This document shows, piece by piece, positions 10,306 to 19,418 of a stretch of 64,000 nucleotides of DNA. The position numbers and the translations under genes are program-made. The notes beneath the pieces were generated by a model. The model searched no databases. It was not told the DNA's origin and was given only the letters and a program-made list of their open reading frames with translations. How positions within the stretch are numbered: position 1 is the first letter of the stretch; the number at the start of each line of letters is the position of its first letter. The stretch is from an uncultured Bacteroidales bacterium. Lineage in GTDB: Bacteria > Bacteroidota > Bacteroidia > Bacteroidales > Paludibacteraceae. The DNA lies in contig CALFTM010000059.1 in the NCBI GenBank assembly GCA_937916355.1, forward strand, positions 1-64,000. Direction: 5' to 3'.

Positions 10306-11214
10306 ATGAACGAGATTGTCAAGTTATATGAAGAGCAGCAGGCGGAATGGGAAGAGTTCCGCTTGCGTGTCCTTCAATTGGACACTGTGGAACTGAAAGA
10401 GATCCCCATGGGGAATTTTTCGGTTTTCGCTCAATTCAACCCTGCGAGGGCGGTTTCCTCCAACGCCAAATTGGATGCCAAAAGCATCGCCAACAGGAAG
10501 TGCTTCCTATGTCAACAGAACAGACCAGACATTCAAAGAGGAATTGCCCTAAACGAGCGTTTTGAGGCATTAGTGAATCCCTTCCCTATCCTCAAAGGGC
10601 ATTTGACAATCGTCAATAGAGAACACCGCAACCAAGAGATATTGCCGGTCATCTCCGACTTCATCGACTTCACGAAGGCAATGCCTCATTTCACTCTGTT
10701 TTATAACGGGCCATCTTGCGGAGCCTCCGCACCCGACCACATGCACTTTCAGGCTGTGTTCAGAGGTCAATTACCTTTTGAAAAAGATGTGGAATGGAAA
10801 GAGAAAAACATACTTTCAGAAAGTACCTCCAACCCACAACGACAACGTCCATGTGGGAAAATAGAACAATGGAAGAATTACGGACGCTCCGTCATACACA
10901 TCACAAGCGAGGACAAAAACTTAGCGATCTCCTATTTCTCTCAAATCTACAAACAATACCAATTACTTTCAGGAGAGGACGGAGAACCGAAAATGAACCT
11001 TTTCGGATATTACGAAAAGGGAGAATACCACCTGTTCATATTCCCAAGGAAGAAACACCGACCCGACTGCTTTTTCGCAGAAGGTGATGATTACAAAATG
11101 ATCAGTCCGGGGGCTATCGACATCGCCGGAATACTCGTATTGCCTCGAAAAGAAGATTTTGACCTCATCGATGCCTCCCTAATCTCCAAGGTTTTTATGG
11201 AAGTTGGATATTAG
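10306..11214 (+). CDS. DUF4922, HIT-like nucleotidyltransferase/phosphorylase
   Basis: The 302-residue protein matches DUF4922 of the HIT superfamily, related to GDP-galactose phosphorylase and Ap4A phosphorylase. A CFLC pair (Cys66, Cys69) may bind zinc. The block PDHMHFQ (His145, His147) is the HIT-type nucleophile region. Family members act on nucleoside-diphosphate sugars or dinucleotides. Some Bacteroidota homologues are fused to a SpoIID-like domain, which is absent here. It follows the glycosyltransferase by 10 bp, which suggests a shared role in nucleotide-sugar handling (inference). Confidence 0.75.
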   Translation: MNEIVKLYEEQQAEWEEFRLRVLQLDTVELKEIPMGNFSVFAQFNPARAVSSNAKLDAKSIANRKCFLCQQNRPDIQRGIALNERFEALVNPFPILKGHLTIVNREHRNQEILPVISDFIDFTKAMPHFTLFYNGPSCGASAPDHMHFQAVFRGQLPFEKDVEWKEKNILSESTSNPQRQRPCGKIEQWKNYGRSVIHITSEDKNLAISYFSQIYKQYQLLSGEDGEPKMNLFGYYEKGEYHLFIFPRKKHRPDCFFAEGDDYKMISPGAIDIAGILVLPRKEDFDLIDASLISKVFMEVGY

Positions 11215-11239
11215 ATTATTACTGCTCGCTAAAAGTTTT

Positions 11240-11258
11240 CAACTCTGAAATAGAGTTG
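11240..11258. terminator. Hairpin between convergent genes, weak terminator
   Basis: CAACTCT and AGAGTTG form a perfect 7-bp stem with a GAAAT loop in the 50-bp gap between convergent genes. Neither side has a clean T-run, so termination is uncertain. Confidence 0.4.
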
Positions 11259-11264
11259 CTTACT

Positions 11265-12491
11265 TTAATTTCCCTTCTTCTCTCTATTTATCACCTTCTT
11301 CACATACACCCCATTTTCCATCTCGTATCGTCCAACTTCCAAGGTGTCTGAGTCAAACTCCTTGATATAGTCTATTATTGGATATCCATCCTTCATACCA
11401 ATATCGCTGTAATAATCATACAATTTAACGAACTTGTAATTTGCATCAAAAAGTGAAAGTTCTGGATTCACACATTCGGTTGTTTTCACACAGAGGACAA
11501 ATTTCTTTTTCTCTATGTCATAATAATCTGTAAATTCTCTCCTTTCACGTTTAACCCCCGTGGAATCCTCTTCATAACAATAATATGAAATCTTCAGTAG
11601 CGGCATCCCGTTTTCCTTTTTTACAAAAGATTTAATTTCGTAATCATAAACAGTGTCATTATCAGCAGCCTTTAAAAGCGACGTTTCTGAAAACAAAGCA
11701 ACAGAATCCTCTATCTGAAACCAAATGCACCCCATAGAGTCACATCCAAAACAATAACCATCACTTACTACAAAACACAAGAGAGAATCATTTCCACATT
11801 TCCCACGATAAGCTTCTTCATCACAATAATATTGGTCAAGCGACTTATTATTAACACTCTTGATTATGTATTGGATTCTATTATTGTAACCATTTGGAGC
11901 ATACGTCATGTTCTTCGGGCTCTCTTCAAACTTGTGCCGTTGATCTAAGATTATGTCATATTTGAGTTCCGGGGCGTGCGTCCAATAACATGAATTATTC
12001 TCTGCGTCTATTATCAACGTCCCTCTATCTCTATCTATTATTGTATCATTTCGCCAAATATAGTATCCATTATAGAATTTACCTGCATAGCTATGCAACA
12101 ATAGCGTCTTGCTACGCTCCCTCTTCTCCTCAAATGCACTCCATTTGGAATGCGCGATCCACAAAATATTCCTTTCTGAAAACGTTCCAATCGTCAAAAG
12201 AAACAGAGAAAACAGTGTGCAGTATGCAATGACACGCTTAGCCTTTCGCACCTCTACTCCTGTCAGGACATCGTATAGAGTCTTAATCATAGCGTACGTG
12301 CCAACAACTACAAGCGGCAGATAAAACAGCCAACATATTCTCACAAAAAGAATGCCGAGGGGACCTAAATCATGACCACCGCTACTTTTCATTTCTTCAA
12401 AAGGAGAAATTCCAGGCTGATAAAGATGTAATATAAAATTGACTATTGCCAACACTACCATGGAAACATAGCATATAATTTTCTTTTTCAT
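11265..12491 (-). CDS. Membrane-anchored protein of unknown family (paralogue 2 of a tandem pair)
   Basis: The 408-residue protein begins with three or four hydrophobic segments in the first 125 residues (about 5-24, 45-75 and 88-108). A large hydrophilic domain follows that is probably extracytoplasmic. It is clearly homologous to the upstream 12496-13716 product: shared blocks include SPFEE/SPFDE-GGHxLG, YCTLFSLFLLT, SCYWTHxPELKYDII and a nearly identical end, RYEMENGVYVKK. Four bp separate the two genes, so they form one operon. I do not recognise a domain and there are no catalytic motifs. Confidence 0.6.
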   Translation of the reverse strand: MKKKIICYVSMVVLAIVNFILHLYQPGISPFEEMKSSGGHDLGPLGILFVRICWLFYLPLVVVGTYAMIKTLYDVLTGVEVRKAKRVIAYCTLFSLFLLTIGTFSERNILWIAHSKWSAFEEKRERSKTLLLHSYAGKFYNGYYIWRNDTIIDRDRGTLIIDAENNSCYWTHAPELKYDIILDQRHKFEESPKNMTYAPNGYNNRIQYIIKSVNNKSLDQYYCDEEAYRGKCGNDSLLCFVVSDGYCFGCDSMGCIWFQIEDSVALFSETSLLKAADNDTVYDYEIKSFVKKENGMPLLKISYYCYEEDSTGVKRERREFTDYYDIEKKKFVLCVKTTECVNPELSLFDANYKFVKLYDYYSDIGMKDGYPIIDYIKEFDSDTLEVGRYEMENGVYVKKVINREKKGN

Positions 12492-12495
12492 ATTC

Positions 12496-13716
12496 TTAAC
12501 GTTTTATGTATTCTACACCTTCTGTCTTCTTCACATACACCCCATTTTCCATCTCGTATCGTCCAACTTCCACGGTGTCTGTTATCCTGACATACTCGCA
12601 TCGTCCAACATCCAAGGTGTCTGATTCAATTATCCTGACATACTCTATTATCGGATACCCTTCCTTCATACAAACATCTTCGTAACTACGATATAAATTC
12701 ACATCCTCATATTTGCCTTCTGCCAATCTTTCTGATGTTTGCACGCTAATGAGAATATCCTTTTTCTCGAAATCATAGTAATCTGTGTGTTGATAGCCAT
12801 CACACCTCTCCACCATTTCCACCAACGGCAATCCTTTTTCTTTCTCAAGGCAACCTTCAATCTCATATGTATAACAAAAGCCACTTTTAGTCTTTATACT
12901 TGACGTCGAATCTGAAAAAATGGCGACAGAATTCTTTTTCAGAAACATCACATATCCTATTTCGCTACCAGATTCAACCATAAAACAGAGAGTCGAATCA
13001 TCCTCAAATTTTTTTCTGTAAACACTTCCATCACAATAATACTGATCCAAAGGCTTATTATTGACACTATTGATGATATATTCAAACTTTTTCATATAAT
13101 CATAATTAGGACCAAATGTCATGTTCTTCGGACTTTCATCAAACCTGTAGCGATGATCGAAAATTATATCATATTTGAGTTCTGGCGAATGTGTCCAATA
13201 GCATGATTCATTCTCCGTATCAATTATCATGGTATCCACAATATCTGCATTATTATTATTTCTGTACATTATAGTATCGTTTCTCCAAATGTAACGATCG
13301 CAGATAATTTCGCCTCCATAGCTTTTTAGGACAATATTTTTCTCCCAATTTATTTTAGTCTTGAAAACTTCCATATCACTTTTGAAAAAAGTTCCGTACG
13401 TCACGAGGAGCAACGAAAACAGTGTGCAATAGGTAATGATCTGCGTTACTATTTGCACCTTCTTTCCTGTCAGTATATTATACAGAGATATCAACAAAGC
13501 GCAAATCCCAACGATTACGATCAACAGATAAAAAGGCAATACCAGTCTCAGAAAAAATATAGCCACCCCTCCCAAATGGTGCCCACCTGTTATTTCGTCA
13601 AAAGGAGACAAACCGGGCTGGGAGATATAAGCTATATAATTAACCACAACCAACAGAAGCATAAAGATATTTGCCGGCAGACCTATTATGGCATTGTATA
13701 TATATTTCTTTATCAT
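12496..13716 (-). CDS. Membrane-anchored protein of unknown family (paralogue 1 of a tandem pair)
   Basis: A 406-residue paralogue of the next gene, with the same arrangement of N-terminal membrane segments and a soluble domain. Near the C-terminus a short block is duplicated in tandem: DTLDVGRCEYVRI is followed by DTVEVGRYEMENG. The duplication is visible in the DNA around 12575-12650. The pair looks like a recent tandem gene duplication with local sequence exchange. Function is unknown. Confidence 0.6.
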   Translation of the reverse strand: MIKKYIYNAIIGLPANIFMLLLVVVNYIAYISQPGLSPFDEITGGHHLGGVAIFFLRLVLPFYLLIVIVGICALLISLYNILTGKKVQIVTQIITYCTLFSLLLVTYGTFFKSDMEVFKTKINWEKNIVLKSYGGEIICDRYIWRNDTIMYRNNNNADIVDTMIIDTENESCYWTHSPELKYDIIFDHRYRFDESPKNMTFGPNYDYMKKFEYIINSVNNKPLDQYYCDGSVYRKKFEDDSTLCFMVESGSEIGYVMFLKKNSVAIFSDSTSSIKTKSGFCYTYEIEGCLEKEKGLPLVEMVERCDGYQHTDYYDFEKKDILISVQTSERLAEGKYEDVNLYRSYEDVCMKEGYPIIEYVRIIESDTLDVGRCEYVRITDTVEVGRYEMENGVYVKKTEGVEYIKR

Positions 13717-13781
13717 ATTCTTTAACGTATTGTGTTTTTCGTAATTTTGAGACTCACACCAATTAAATTCTAAAAGAGGCC

Positions 13782-14279
13782 TTAATATAAATCTTCTTTA
13801 GGTGCATTACGGTCATACAACAACTTGTCGCCCTTATACAGATTACCGTCAACCGACCTGAAAACCTTATTTTGCGGATCTACAGAAACATAGTTTATAT
13901 CACATTTACTCCAACGTATTTCACGTTCATCGATATGCACAAGCGTAGCCGGAATGAAAAGCGTATCACAGTTGAAGCTGTAGGCTTGAAAGCCTACCAC
14001 TTTGTAGGAAATATCATGATGCACAACTTCCGATGGTATTGTGAAATTTTTACTTGAACTTGAATAACGTTCCCATGTCATAACCACCTCCTGCCTTTTC
14101 TTACTCACATATTTGAACTTGCAGCCATTTTCTTTCTCAAAACCATACTCATTATCCTCCAATTCCCTTGCAGGTTCACGTTCAGAACTTGGGGCAAGCA
14201 TGTGTCCGTAGGTAATTACTGCCAATAAAAGGACTGCCGCACAACAGGCAATAGCCAACTTTTTTTTCTCCATACCCAT
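13782..14279 (-). CDS. Short BspA/LRR_5-type membrane-anchored protein
   Basis: This 165-residue protein has one N-terminal hydrophobic segment (about 8-27). The second half resembles BspA-type leucine-rich repeats (LRR_5): a block with YKVVGFQAYSF, then LFIPATLVHI, then VDPQNKVFRSVDGNLY. BspA-type proteins are surface or periplasmic binding proteins. Only about two repeats are present, so it is short for the family. ATG codons at 14279 and 14273 are both possible starts. It is probably co-oriented with, but separate from, the SGNH and glucosaminidase genes. Confidence 0.55.
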   Translation of the reverse strand: MGMEKKKLAIACCAAVLLLAVITYGHMLAPSSEREPARELEDNEYGFEKENGCKFKYVSKKRQEVVMTWERYSSSSKNFTIPSEVVHHDISYKVVGFQAYSFNCDTLFIPATLVHIDEREIRWSKCDINYVSVDPQNKVFRSVDGNLYKGDKLLYDRNAPKEDLY

Positions 14280-14291
14280 AAAACTTCCCGA

Positions 14292-14978
14292 TTAATTCAA
14301 AATACCATTCAACCGATACGCCCAAACTTCATAGGCTCTCGAATAAAGATGGAATCCATCACTCGCATCATATTCGCTTTTCAAAAAACCATTCTCATTT
14401 TTAAAATCACGGTTCAAATCAACAACAGTACAACTCTTTTCCTGCGCATGGACTTTCACTAAAACATTATAAGCGTCCAACACTTCGTTGGTTACTTTAG
14501 ATTTACCATATTTCAAAAAGCACCCTACCGGCAATTGGGTTATCGTGACGATCTCAGTTTGTGGCAACAACTCCTGCAAACCCTCCACATATTTTGCGTA
14601 GAGTTCGAACACCTCATTCGCTGCGACACCTGCATCCAACTCGGCATACCCCAACATTAGGACAATTTTAGACGGAGTAGCTCCTCCAAATCGCTCATGC
14701 AAAACAGAAAGTTCTTCCTGAATCGAATGATTACCAACGGCACTGTTCACGATTCGAACACCCTGAATCACCCCTTGCCAGTTGCAACATCTCAAACGCT
14801 CATCTCCCAAAAAGACAACATCCCCCTCCTGATATTTATGGGCAAGTCTCACATCATCTGCAAAAGGAACTTTTGTCAAGGAGGTATTCGACAAATCAGC
14901 CCCTTCATTTCCTCCACAAGAACTGAACAAAAGTCCGAAAAAAAACATCACCCACAATAAAAATTTTACTCTTTTCAT
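14292..14978 (-). CDS. SGNH-fold lipoprotein lacking the catalytic serine
   Basis: This 228-residue lipoprotein has its lipobox at Cys21 (LFSSC). The fold follows SGNH/GDSL hydrolases: VVFLGDE at 54-60 in the place of the GDS block, VLMLGYAEL in the place of the GxND block, and DGFHLYSRAY (Asp207, His210) as the C-terminal catalytic block. The nucleophile Ser is replaced by Glu60 and the block III Asn by Ala112. It may therefore be a pseudoenzyme or a binding protein rather than an esterase (inference). It starts 7 bp after the glucosaminidase gene and is in the same operon, so a wall or peptidoglycan-linked role is plausible. Confidence 0.65.
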   Translation of the reverse strand: MKRVKFLLWVMFFFGLLFSSCGGNEGADLSNTSLTKVPFADDVRLAHKYQEGDVVFLGDERLRCCNWQGVIQGVRIVNSAVGNHSIQEELSVLHERFGGATPSKIVLMLGYAELDAGVAANEVFELYAKYVEGLQELLPQTEIVTITQLPVGCFLKYGKSKVTNEVLDAYNVLVKVHAQEKSCTVVDLNRDFKNENGFLKSEYDASDGFHLYSRAYEVWAYRLNGILN

Positions 14979-14985
14979 GCTATGT

Positions 14986-15597
14986 TTATTGCGTTATATT
15001 ACTATTTTTAAAAGCTCGCTGCACGACCGCATTAGGATCATCTTCTTTTTTCATCACATATTTTTCAGGATGACGGTCGTACTCATACAATTCATATTTT
15101 TCTATCACATCAATCAGTAGTTGAGGATAGTTCGGATTGGTCGCATACCCTGCTCTCTTCAAGCCGATAGCCCAAGCCTTATAGTCCCGTATCCAATAGT
15201 TGAACAAAAAGGAATAACGGCTACGATTCACCAAAAACAGCGAGTGGTCGCGGTAGGACGATTCGGCATCCATGTAGACCCTGAAACAATCATCCTTTTT
15301 ATCATCATCTTTTAAAAAGGTGTCGCCCTTGTAATCACTCGTACATTTGATTCCAAAATGGTTGTTCGCAATGGTCGCCAAGTCACTTCTCCCGCTACCC
15401 GACTCCAATATACCTTGCGCTAAAGTGATACTTGCCGGTATTCGATATTGGTACATTTCTCGAATGGCAGTCTTACAAAACCTATCAATGTAGGCATGCG
15501 TTTCACTGGCCGTTCCCGCAGCCTGTCCTAACAACTCCAAAGGGCAAACCACGAGAACGGTCAACAACATGATTATCTTACCAACAAGAAACCTCAT
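14986..15597 (-). CDS. Secreted glucosaminidase (GH73/FlgJ-like)
   Basis: The 203-residue protein has an N-terminal signal peptide (cleavage near residue 24-30). A Mannosyl-glycoprotein endo-beta-N-acetylglucosaminidase domain covers about 35-180. The catalytic block ITLAQGILESGSGRS contains the expected Glu, followed by NNHFGIKC and the YATNPNYPQLLIDVIE block typical of GH73. It should cleave the glycan strands of peptidoglycan in the periplasm. It lies 16 bp downstream of pfkA and 7 bp upstream of the SGNH-like gene, so it may be transcribed with both. Confidence 0.85.
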   Translation of the reverse strand: MRFLVGKIIMLLTVLVVCPLELLGQAAGTASETHAYIDRFCKTAIREMYQYRIPASITLAQGILESGSGRSDLATIANNHFGIKCTSDYKGDTFLKDDDKKDDCFRVYMDAESSYRDHSLFLVNRSRYSFLFNYWIRDYKAWAIGLKRAGYATNPNYPQLLIDVIEKYELYEYDRHPEKYVMKKEDDPNAVVQRAFKNSNITQ

Positions 15598-15613
15598 CCT
15601 TTTGCGAGGGACA

Positions 15614-16597
15614 CTACACCGATAATGTTTTAAGCACCTCCATCAGGCGGATATCCACCGGCTTGTCATCTTTAATCGCTTTCGTAAACGGTACGTAAAC
15701 CACCTTGTCATTATTGATTCCAATCATCACATTTCGTTGCTCCTCCATCAATGCGTCGATAGCGGCAGCACCCAAACGGCTCGCCAAAATACGATCTTGA
15801 GCAGAAGGAGTACCACCTCTCTGCAAGTGTCCCAAAATAGTGATTCTGGAATCATACTCCGGATGGGTCTCTTTCAATCTTTGAGCCACACCAATCGCTC
15901 CTCCCGTCGCATCACTTTCTGCCACAAGGACGATACTACTATTTTTTGTTTTTCTGAAACCTCTCTGAATCAACGCTTCCAACTGATCTTCTCCGGTAAC
16001 AATCTCCGGAATGATGGCTGCCTCCGCTCCAGAAGCGATTGCCGAATTTAACGCCAAGAATCCTGCGTCTCTTCCCATCACCTCGACAAAGAAAAGTCGT
16101 TCGTGAGAATTTGCGGTATCACGGATTTTGTCAACCGCCTCAACTATCGTATTTAAAGCGGTATCATAACCAATAGTATAATCAGTTCCACACACATCAT
16201 TATCAATCGTACATGGCACTCCCACAATCGGCACATTAAACTCCTGTGCGAAAACACGCGCACCCGTAAATGTTCCGTCTCCTCCTAATACGACCAATGC
16301 GTCGATCTCTTCTTTTTTCATATTTTCAAAGGCTTGGGAACGCCCCTCCTCGGTCATGAACTCAGCAGAACGGGCGGTTCGCAAAATCGTACCACCCTGC
16401 TGGATGATGTTACTTACGCTCTGCGTTTGAAACTCTCTAATTTCTCCTGAGATCAATCCTCTGTATCCTCGATAAATTCCTTTTACCTTAATACCTTGAT
16501 AAATTGCTGCACGAGTGACTGACCTGATTGCGGCGTTCATGCCCGGAGCATCTCCTCCTGAAGTTAGGATTCCGATGCAATTGATTTGATATTTCAT
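15614..16597 (-). CDS. pfkA: 6-phosphofructokinase
   Basis: The 327-residue enzyme phosphorylates fructose 6-phosphate to the 1,6-bisphosphate in glycolysis. Visible motifs are GILTSGGDAPGMNAAIR at the N-terminus, GGDGTF for nucleotide binding, and PCTIDNDVCGTDYTIG with the catalytic TIDND. GGDGTF rather than GGEDT fits an ATP-dependent enzyme. I chose the ATG at 16597 because it gives the standard MKYQINCIGILTSGGD start; an in-frame TTG at 16624 is unlikely. It is the last gene of the porQ-cmk-ispH-pfkA series. Confidence 0.93.
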   Translation of the reverse strand: MKYQINCIGILTSGGDAPGMNAAIRSVTRAAIYQGIKVKGIYRGYRGLISGEIREFQTQSVSNIIQQGGTILRTARSAEFMTEEGRSQAFENMKKEEIDALVVLGGDGTFTGARVFAQEFNVPIVGVPCTIDNDVCGTDYTIGYDTALNTIVEAVDKIRDTANSHERLFFVEVMGRDAGFLALNSAIASGAEAAIIPEIVTGEDQLEALIQRGFRKTKNSSIVLVAESDATGGAIGVAQRLKETHPEYDSRITILGHLQRGGTPSAQDRILASRLGAAAIDALMEEQRNVMIGINNDKVVYVPFTKAIKDDKPVDIRLMEVLKTLSV

Positions 16598-16652
16598 CCT
16601 ATTTATTATTTTTTTATTATTCAATTATATCTCAATTTATATTGTAACTGAC

Positions 16653-17519
16653 TCAATCTTCAATATTCTGTTCGATTTTACGTTTCAGTTCCTCCATCAA
16701 CCATTTCGGTGTGGAGGTCGCACCACAAATACCGACCGATTTTACTCCTTCAAAAACCGTAAAATCGACCTCCTCCAAGTCGGTTATCATGTAGATGTTC
16801 TGATTGACTTTCGCACACTCTTCAAATAACACTTTCCCATTAGAACTCTCTTTTCCACTGACAAACAATACCAATTCATGTTTTGCCGCGAAACTGATGA
16901 TTTTAGGGATACGATTGGCGACCTGCCGACAAATCGTGTCATTGTATTCAAACTCGCAATCTTTGGAAATATTTTTCTTAATCTCCTGAACTATTTGATT
17001 AAAGCCCTCTATGGATTTTGTCGTTTGAGAAAAGAGGCAGATGTTTTTTGTCATGTCCACTTTGTTCAAATCCTCCAACTGTCCGACCACAATCGCCCGT
17101 CCGTCCGTCTGTCCGACCAAGCCATTGACTTCGGCGTGCGCCTCCTTTCCGTAGATTACAATCTGCGTACGCTCCTTGTCGGATTCCAGATAGGCTTTTC
17201 TGATTCTCTTCTGCAAATTCAGCACAACCGGACAAGTAGCATCGATCACCTTTATATGATTTTCTTCTGCCTTGTTGTAGGTTGCAGGGGGTTCGCCATG
17301 CGCACGGAAAAGAACTCGTTCGCCAGACAATTTGTCGAAAAAGTCCCTGTCAATCGTCACCAGCCCTTTCTGCTCCAAACGCTCAACTTCCATACTGTTA
17401 TGGACTATTGCACCTAAGCAATAGAGTCTGCCAGACTTTGCCAACTCCTCCTCTGCCTTGGTGATAGCAGTTACGACACCAAAGCAAAAACCTGAATTTT
17501 TATCTATTTCAACAACCAT
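16653..17519 (-). CDS. ispH: 4-hydroxy-3-methylbut-2-enyl diphosphate reductase
   Basis: This 288-residue iron-sulfur enzyme makes IPP and DMAPP in the last step of the non-mevalonate isoprenoid pathway. The three conserved cysteines are visible in SGFCFGV, DATCPVV and VGICGATSTPKWL, and the catalytic region RAHGEPP is present. It starts 18 bp after cmk in the same operon. In several bacteria cmk/rpsA and ispH are close or fused; here they are separate and rpsA is absent. Confidence 0.95.
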   Translation of the reverse strand: MVVEIDKNSGFCFGVVTAITKAEEELAKSGRLYCLGAIVHNSMEVERLEQKGLVTIDRDFFDKLSGERVLFRAHGEPPATYNKAEENHIKVIDATCPVVLNLQKRIRKAYLESDKERTQIVIYGKEAHAEVNGLVGQTDGRAIVVGQLEDLNKVDMTKNICLFSQTTKSIEGFNQIVQEIKKNISKDCEFEYNDTICRQVANRIPKIISFAAKHELVLFVSGKESSNGKVLFEECAKVNQNIYMITDLEEVDFTVFEGVKSVGICGATSTPKWLMEELKRKIEQNIED

Positions 17520-17537
17520 CGAAAGACCTTATTTATA

Positions 17538-18227
17538 TTACTCCTTGACCGTCTCGTTGAAACGAGCCAACAACCATTCGTTTTGTTGCGGAATTGTCAT
17601 TTCACTATTATCCAACAAGATGGCATCCTCAGCCTGACGCAATGGACTCTCTTCTCGGTTTTGGTCCATATAGTCACGTTGTTTCACATTCTCCAGTACC
17701 TCTTCAAAGGTTGCGCTATCACCTTTGGCACTCAATTCCAAAAAACGGCGTTGCGCACGCACCTCCGCTCTTGCAGTGACAAACACCTTTAATTCCGCGT
17801 CAGGAAAGACGACAGTACCAATGTCTCGTCCATCCATCACCACACCTTTTTCCTTGCTGAAAGACTGTTGCTGCGCCACCATCGCACGGCGTACAAAACC
17901 GATGGCACTGACAATACTCACCACATTCGAGACCGCCAAAGAACGAATCTCCTCCTCTACGTTCTCTCCGTTCAAATAGGTCTCATTGCGCTGGTTTTCC
18001 GAATTATATTGAAAAGAGATCTGAATCGACGGCATAGCCTCCGCCAACTTCTCTTCATCCACCTTACCCTCTTCTATCAGTCCGTTTCGCAAACAATAAA
18101 GTGCAACCGAACGATACATCGCTCCAGTATCCACATAAGCATAACCGACCTCCTTTGCCAAAGCCTTTGCCAAGGTACTCTTCCCACAAGAAGAGAAACC
18201 ATCTATCGCCACTACTATTTTCTTCAT
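17538..18227 (-). CDS. cmk: Cytidylate kinase
   Basis: This 229-residue kinase phosphorylates CMP and dCMP. It has the P-loop IDGFSSCGKSTLAKALA at the N-terminus, VDTGAMYRSVAL, and the MDGRDIGTVVFPDAELKVFVTA block typical of bacterial Cmk, then the SPLRQAEDAILLDNSEM segment. The ATG overlaps the porQ stop by 4 bp, indicating translational coupling. Confidence 0.95.
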   Translation of the reverse strand: MKKIVVAIDGFSSCGKSTLAKALAKEVGYAYVDTGAMYRSVALYCLRNGLIEEGKVDEEKLAEAMPSIQISFQYNSENQRNETYLNGENVEEEIRSLAVSNVVSIVSAIGFVRRAMVAQQQSFSKEKGVVMDGRDIGTVVFPDAELKVFVTARAEVRAQRRFLELSAKGDSATFEEVLENVKQRDYMDQNREESPLRQAEDAILLDNSEMTIPQQNEWLLARFNETVKE

Positions 18228-19258
18228 TTCTTAAAATAATCTATCGCGGTGCTCAACGTAAGCGTGAACGTCCCTCCCGAAGGAGCATACTGCGCATACG
18301 CCGCATCTAAATTAAACTTATAAACTTTGAAACCTGCTCCAAAAGAGAAACCATTTATCGCCCTCGCACGTTCCAACGAGTACTCTCGGTTTCTCCTATG
18401 GTTATATCCAACATCCACATGAAACACCTTCCCGAAAAGAATCTCCATTCCAAACGTCAGATGGCGGAAAAACATATCTCCCCCTTTTATCTCTTTCATC
18501 TTCCCTGTCGAAAAATCTTTTATTCTGTCATAATCGAAATTCCAATCGTTCAGATAGTCGTAAGTGACGGAGAAGCGGAACGGTGCATGAGCAAGCCGCT
18601 TGGTCACACCAATCTGCAAATTCCACGGCAAACGCTCCGTCTCCTGATCTTCATAATAACCAGTGAAACGGAAACCAAAACTTTTTGCCACAAGTCCGAC
18701 ACTCAAATCTATTTTTTCATTGTAGTAATTTCCTCCAACATCAAAACCCAAACCAAAACTATTATAAACGTCAATGTGCGAATAAATCGGCTTCATCGCC
18801 AAACCAACCGTGAAACCTGCCCCCAGATTTCTCGCATAAACCAGATTCCAAGCAAAATCACCGACTGAAAAATCGGAGGTCGCCACACCTGTCTTATCAT
18901 ACCCTTCAAAATCACCATACCCTAAAAACAAAAAGTTGAATCCGAAATAGTTCAGACTATCCTGCGTGAATGTATATGAGAACATTCCTCCATTTGCATC
19001 AGAAAAATAGTTGACATAAGTGGCAGAAATGGCATTTCGCATCCCTCCGGAGAACAAGGCAGGATTTGCATAAATCTGTCCAGCCTGCTCATTACGGACA
19101 GTGATATTCTCACCTCCAATGCCAGCCAACTTAGCCGAATATGGCAGATTTAAGAACCGATAAGTATTCTTCCCAGTTTCAGCACTCAAATCAGCAGAAA
19201 AACAAAAAACCAAGAAGAAAACCCACAACAATCTCGTTTTTACATGATCCAAAAACAT
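18224..19258 (-). CDS. porQ: Type IX secretion protein PorQ-like outer-membrane beta-barrel
   Basis: The 344-residue protein has a signal peptide ending near residue 27, then the PorQ-type start YRFLNLPYSAKLAGIGGENITVR and ANPAL, with alternating aromatic strands of a FadL-like barrel (VNYFSD, LKPIYSH-like MKPIYSHIDVYNSFGLG). PorQ with PorU, PorV and PorZ is known as part of the T9SS attachment complex that links cargo to A-LPS on the cell surface. The closest alternative is PorV/LptO-type, but size and motifs fit PorQ. It is the first gene of a coupled operon with cmk and diverges from a GH5 enzyme carrying a T9SS tail. Confidence 0.8.
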   Translation of the reverse strand: MFLDHVKTRLLWVFFLVFCFSADLSAETGKNTYRFLNLPYSAKLAGIGGENITVRNEQAGQIYANPALFSGGMRNAISATYVNYFSDANGGMFSYTFTQDSLNYFGFNFLFLGYGDFEGYDKTGVATSDFSVGDFAWNLVYARNLGAGFTVGLAMKPIYSHIDVYNSFGLGFDVGGNYYNEKIDLSVGLVAKSFGFRFTGYYEDQETERLPWNLQIGVTKRLAHAPFRFSVTYDYLNDWNFDYDRIKDFSTGKMKEIKGGDMFFRHLTFGMEILFGKVFHVDVGYNHRRNREYSLERARAINGFSFGAGFKVYKFNLDAAYAQYAPSGGTFTLTLSTAIDYFKK

Positions 19259-19295
19259 ATTTTTTATTGCAAGTACATTAATAAAAATTCACCTC

Positions 19296-19325
19296 CAAAT
19301 TTACTAAAAACCTTTGAAAAACAAA
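19296..19325 (-). promoter_or_regulatory. porQ operon promoter
   Basis: The minus strand reads TTTG at 19325-19322 and TAAATTTG at 19303-19296, with an 18-bp spacer. This is a good Bacteroidota promoter about 38 bp upstream of the porQ ATG. Confidence 0.65.
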
Positions 19326-19380
19326 AAAAATCCACACGACTCTATCCGACAAACTCAAATTCTTCATTTCCAAAAAATAT

Positions 19381-19412
19381 TTTGCTCGTTTATTTTACTT
19401 TTTTTATCTTTG
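19381..19412 (+). promoter_or_regulatory. Promoter of the GH5 cellulase gene
   Basis: TTTG (19381-19384), a 20-bp spacer and TATCTTTG (19405-19412) match the Bacteroidota -33/-7 consensus almost perfectly. The start site would be near 19419, leaving a leader of about 160 nt. Confidence 0.75.
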
Positions 19413-19418
19413 CGAACT

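Noticed and set aside
16878..17417. A 179-codon plus-strand frame inside ispH
   Set aside because: It is the antisense shadow of a well-conserved enzyme gene.
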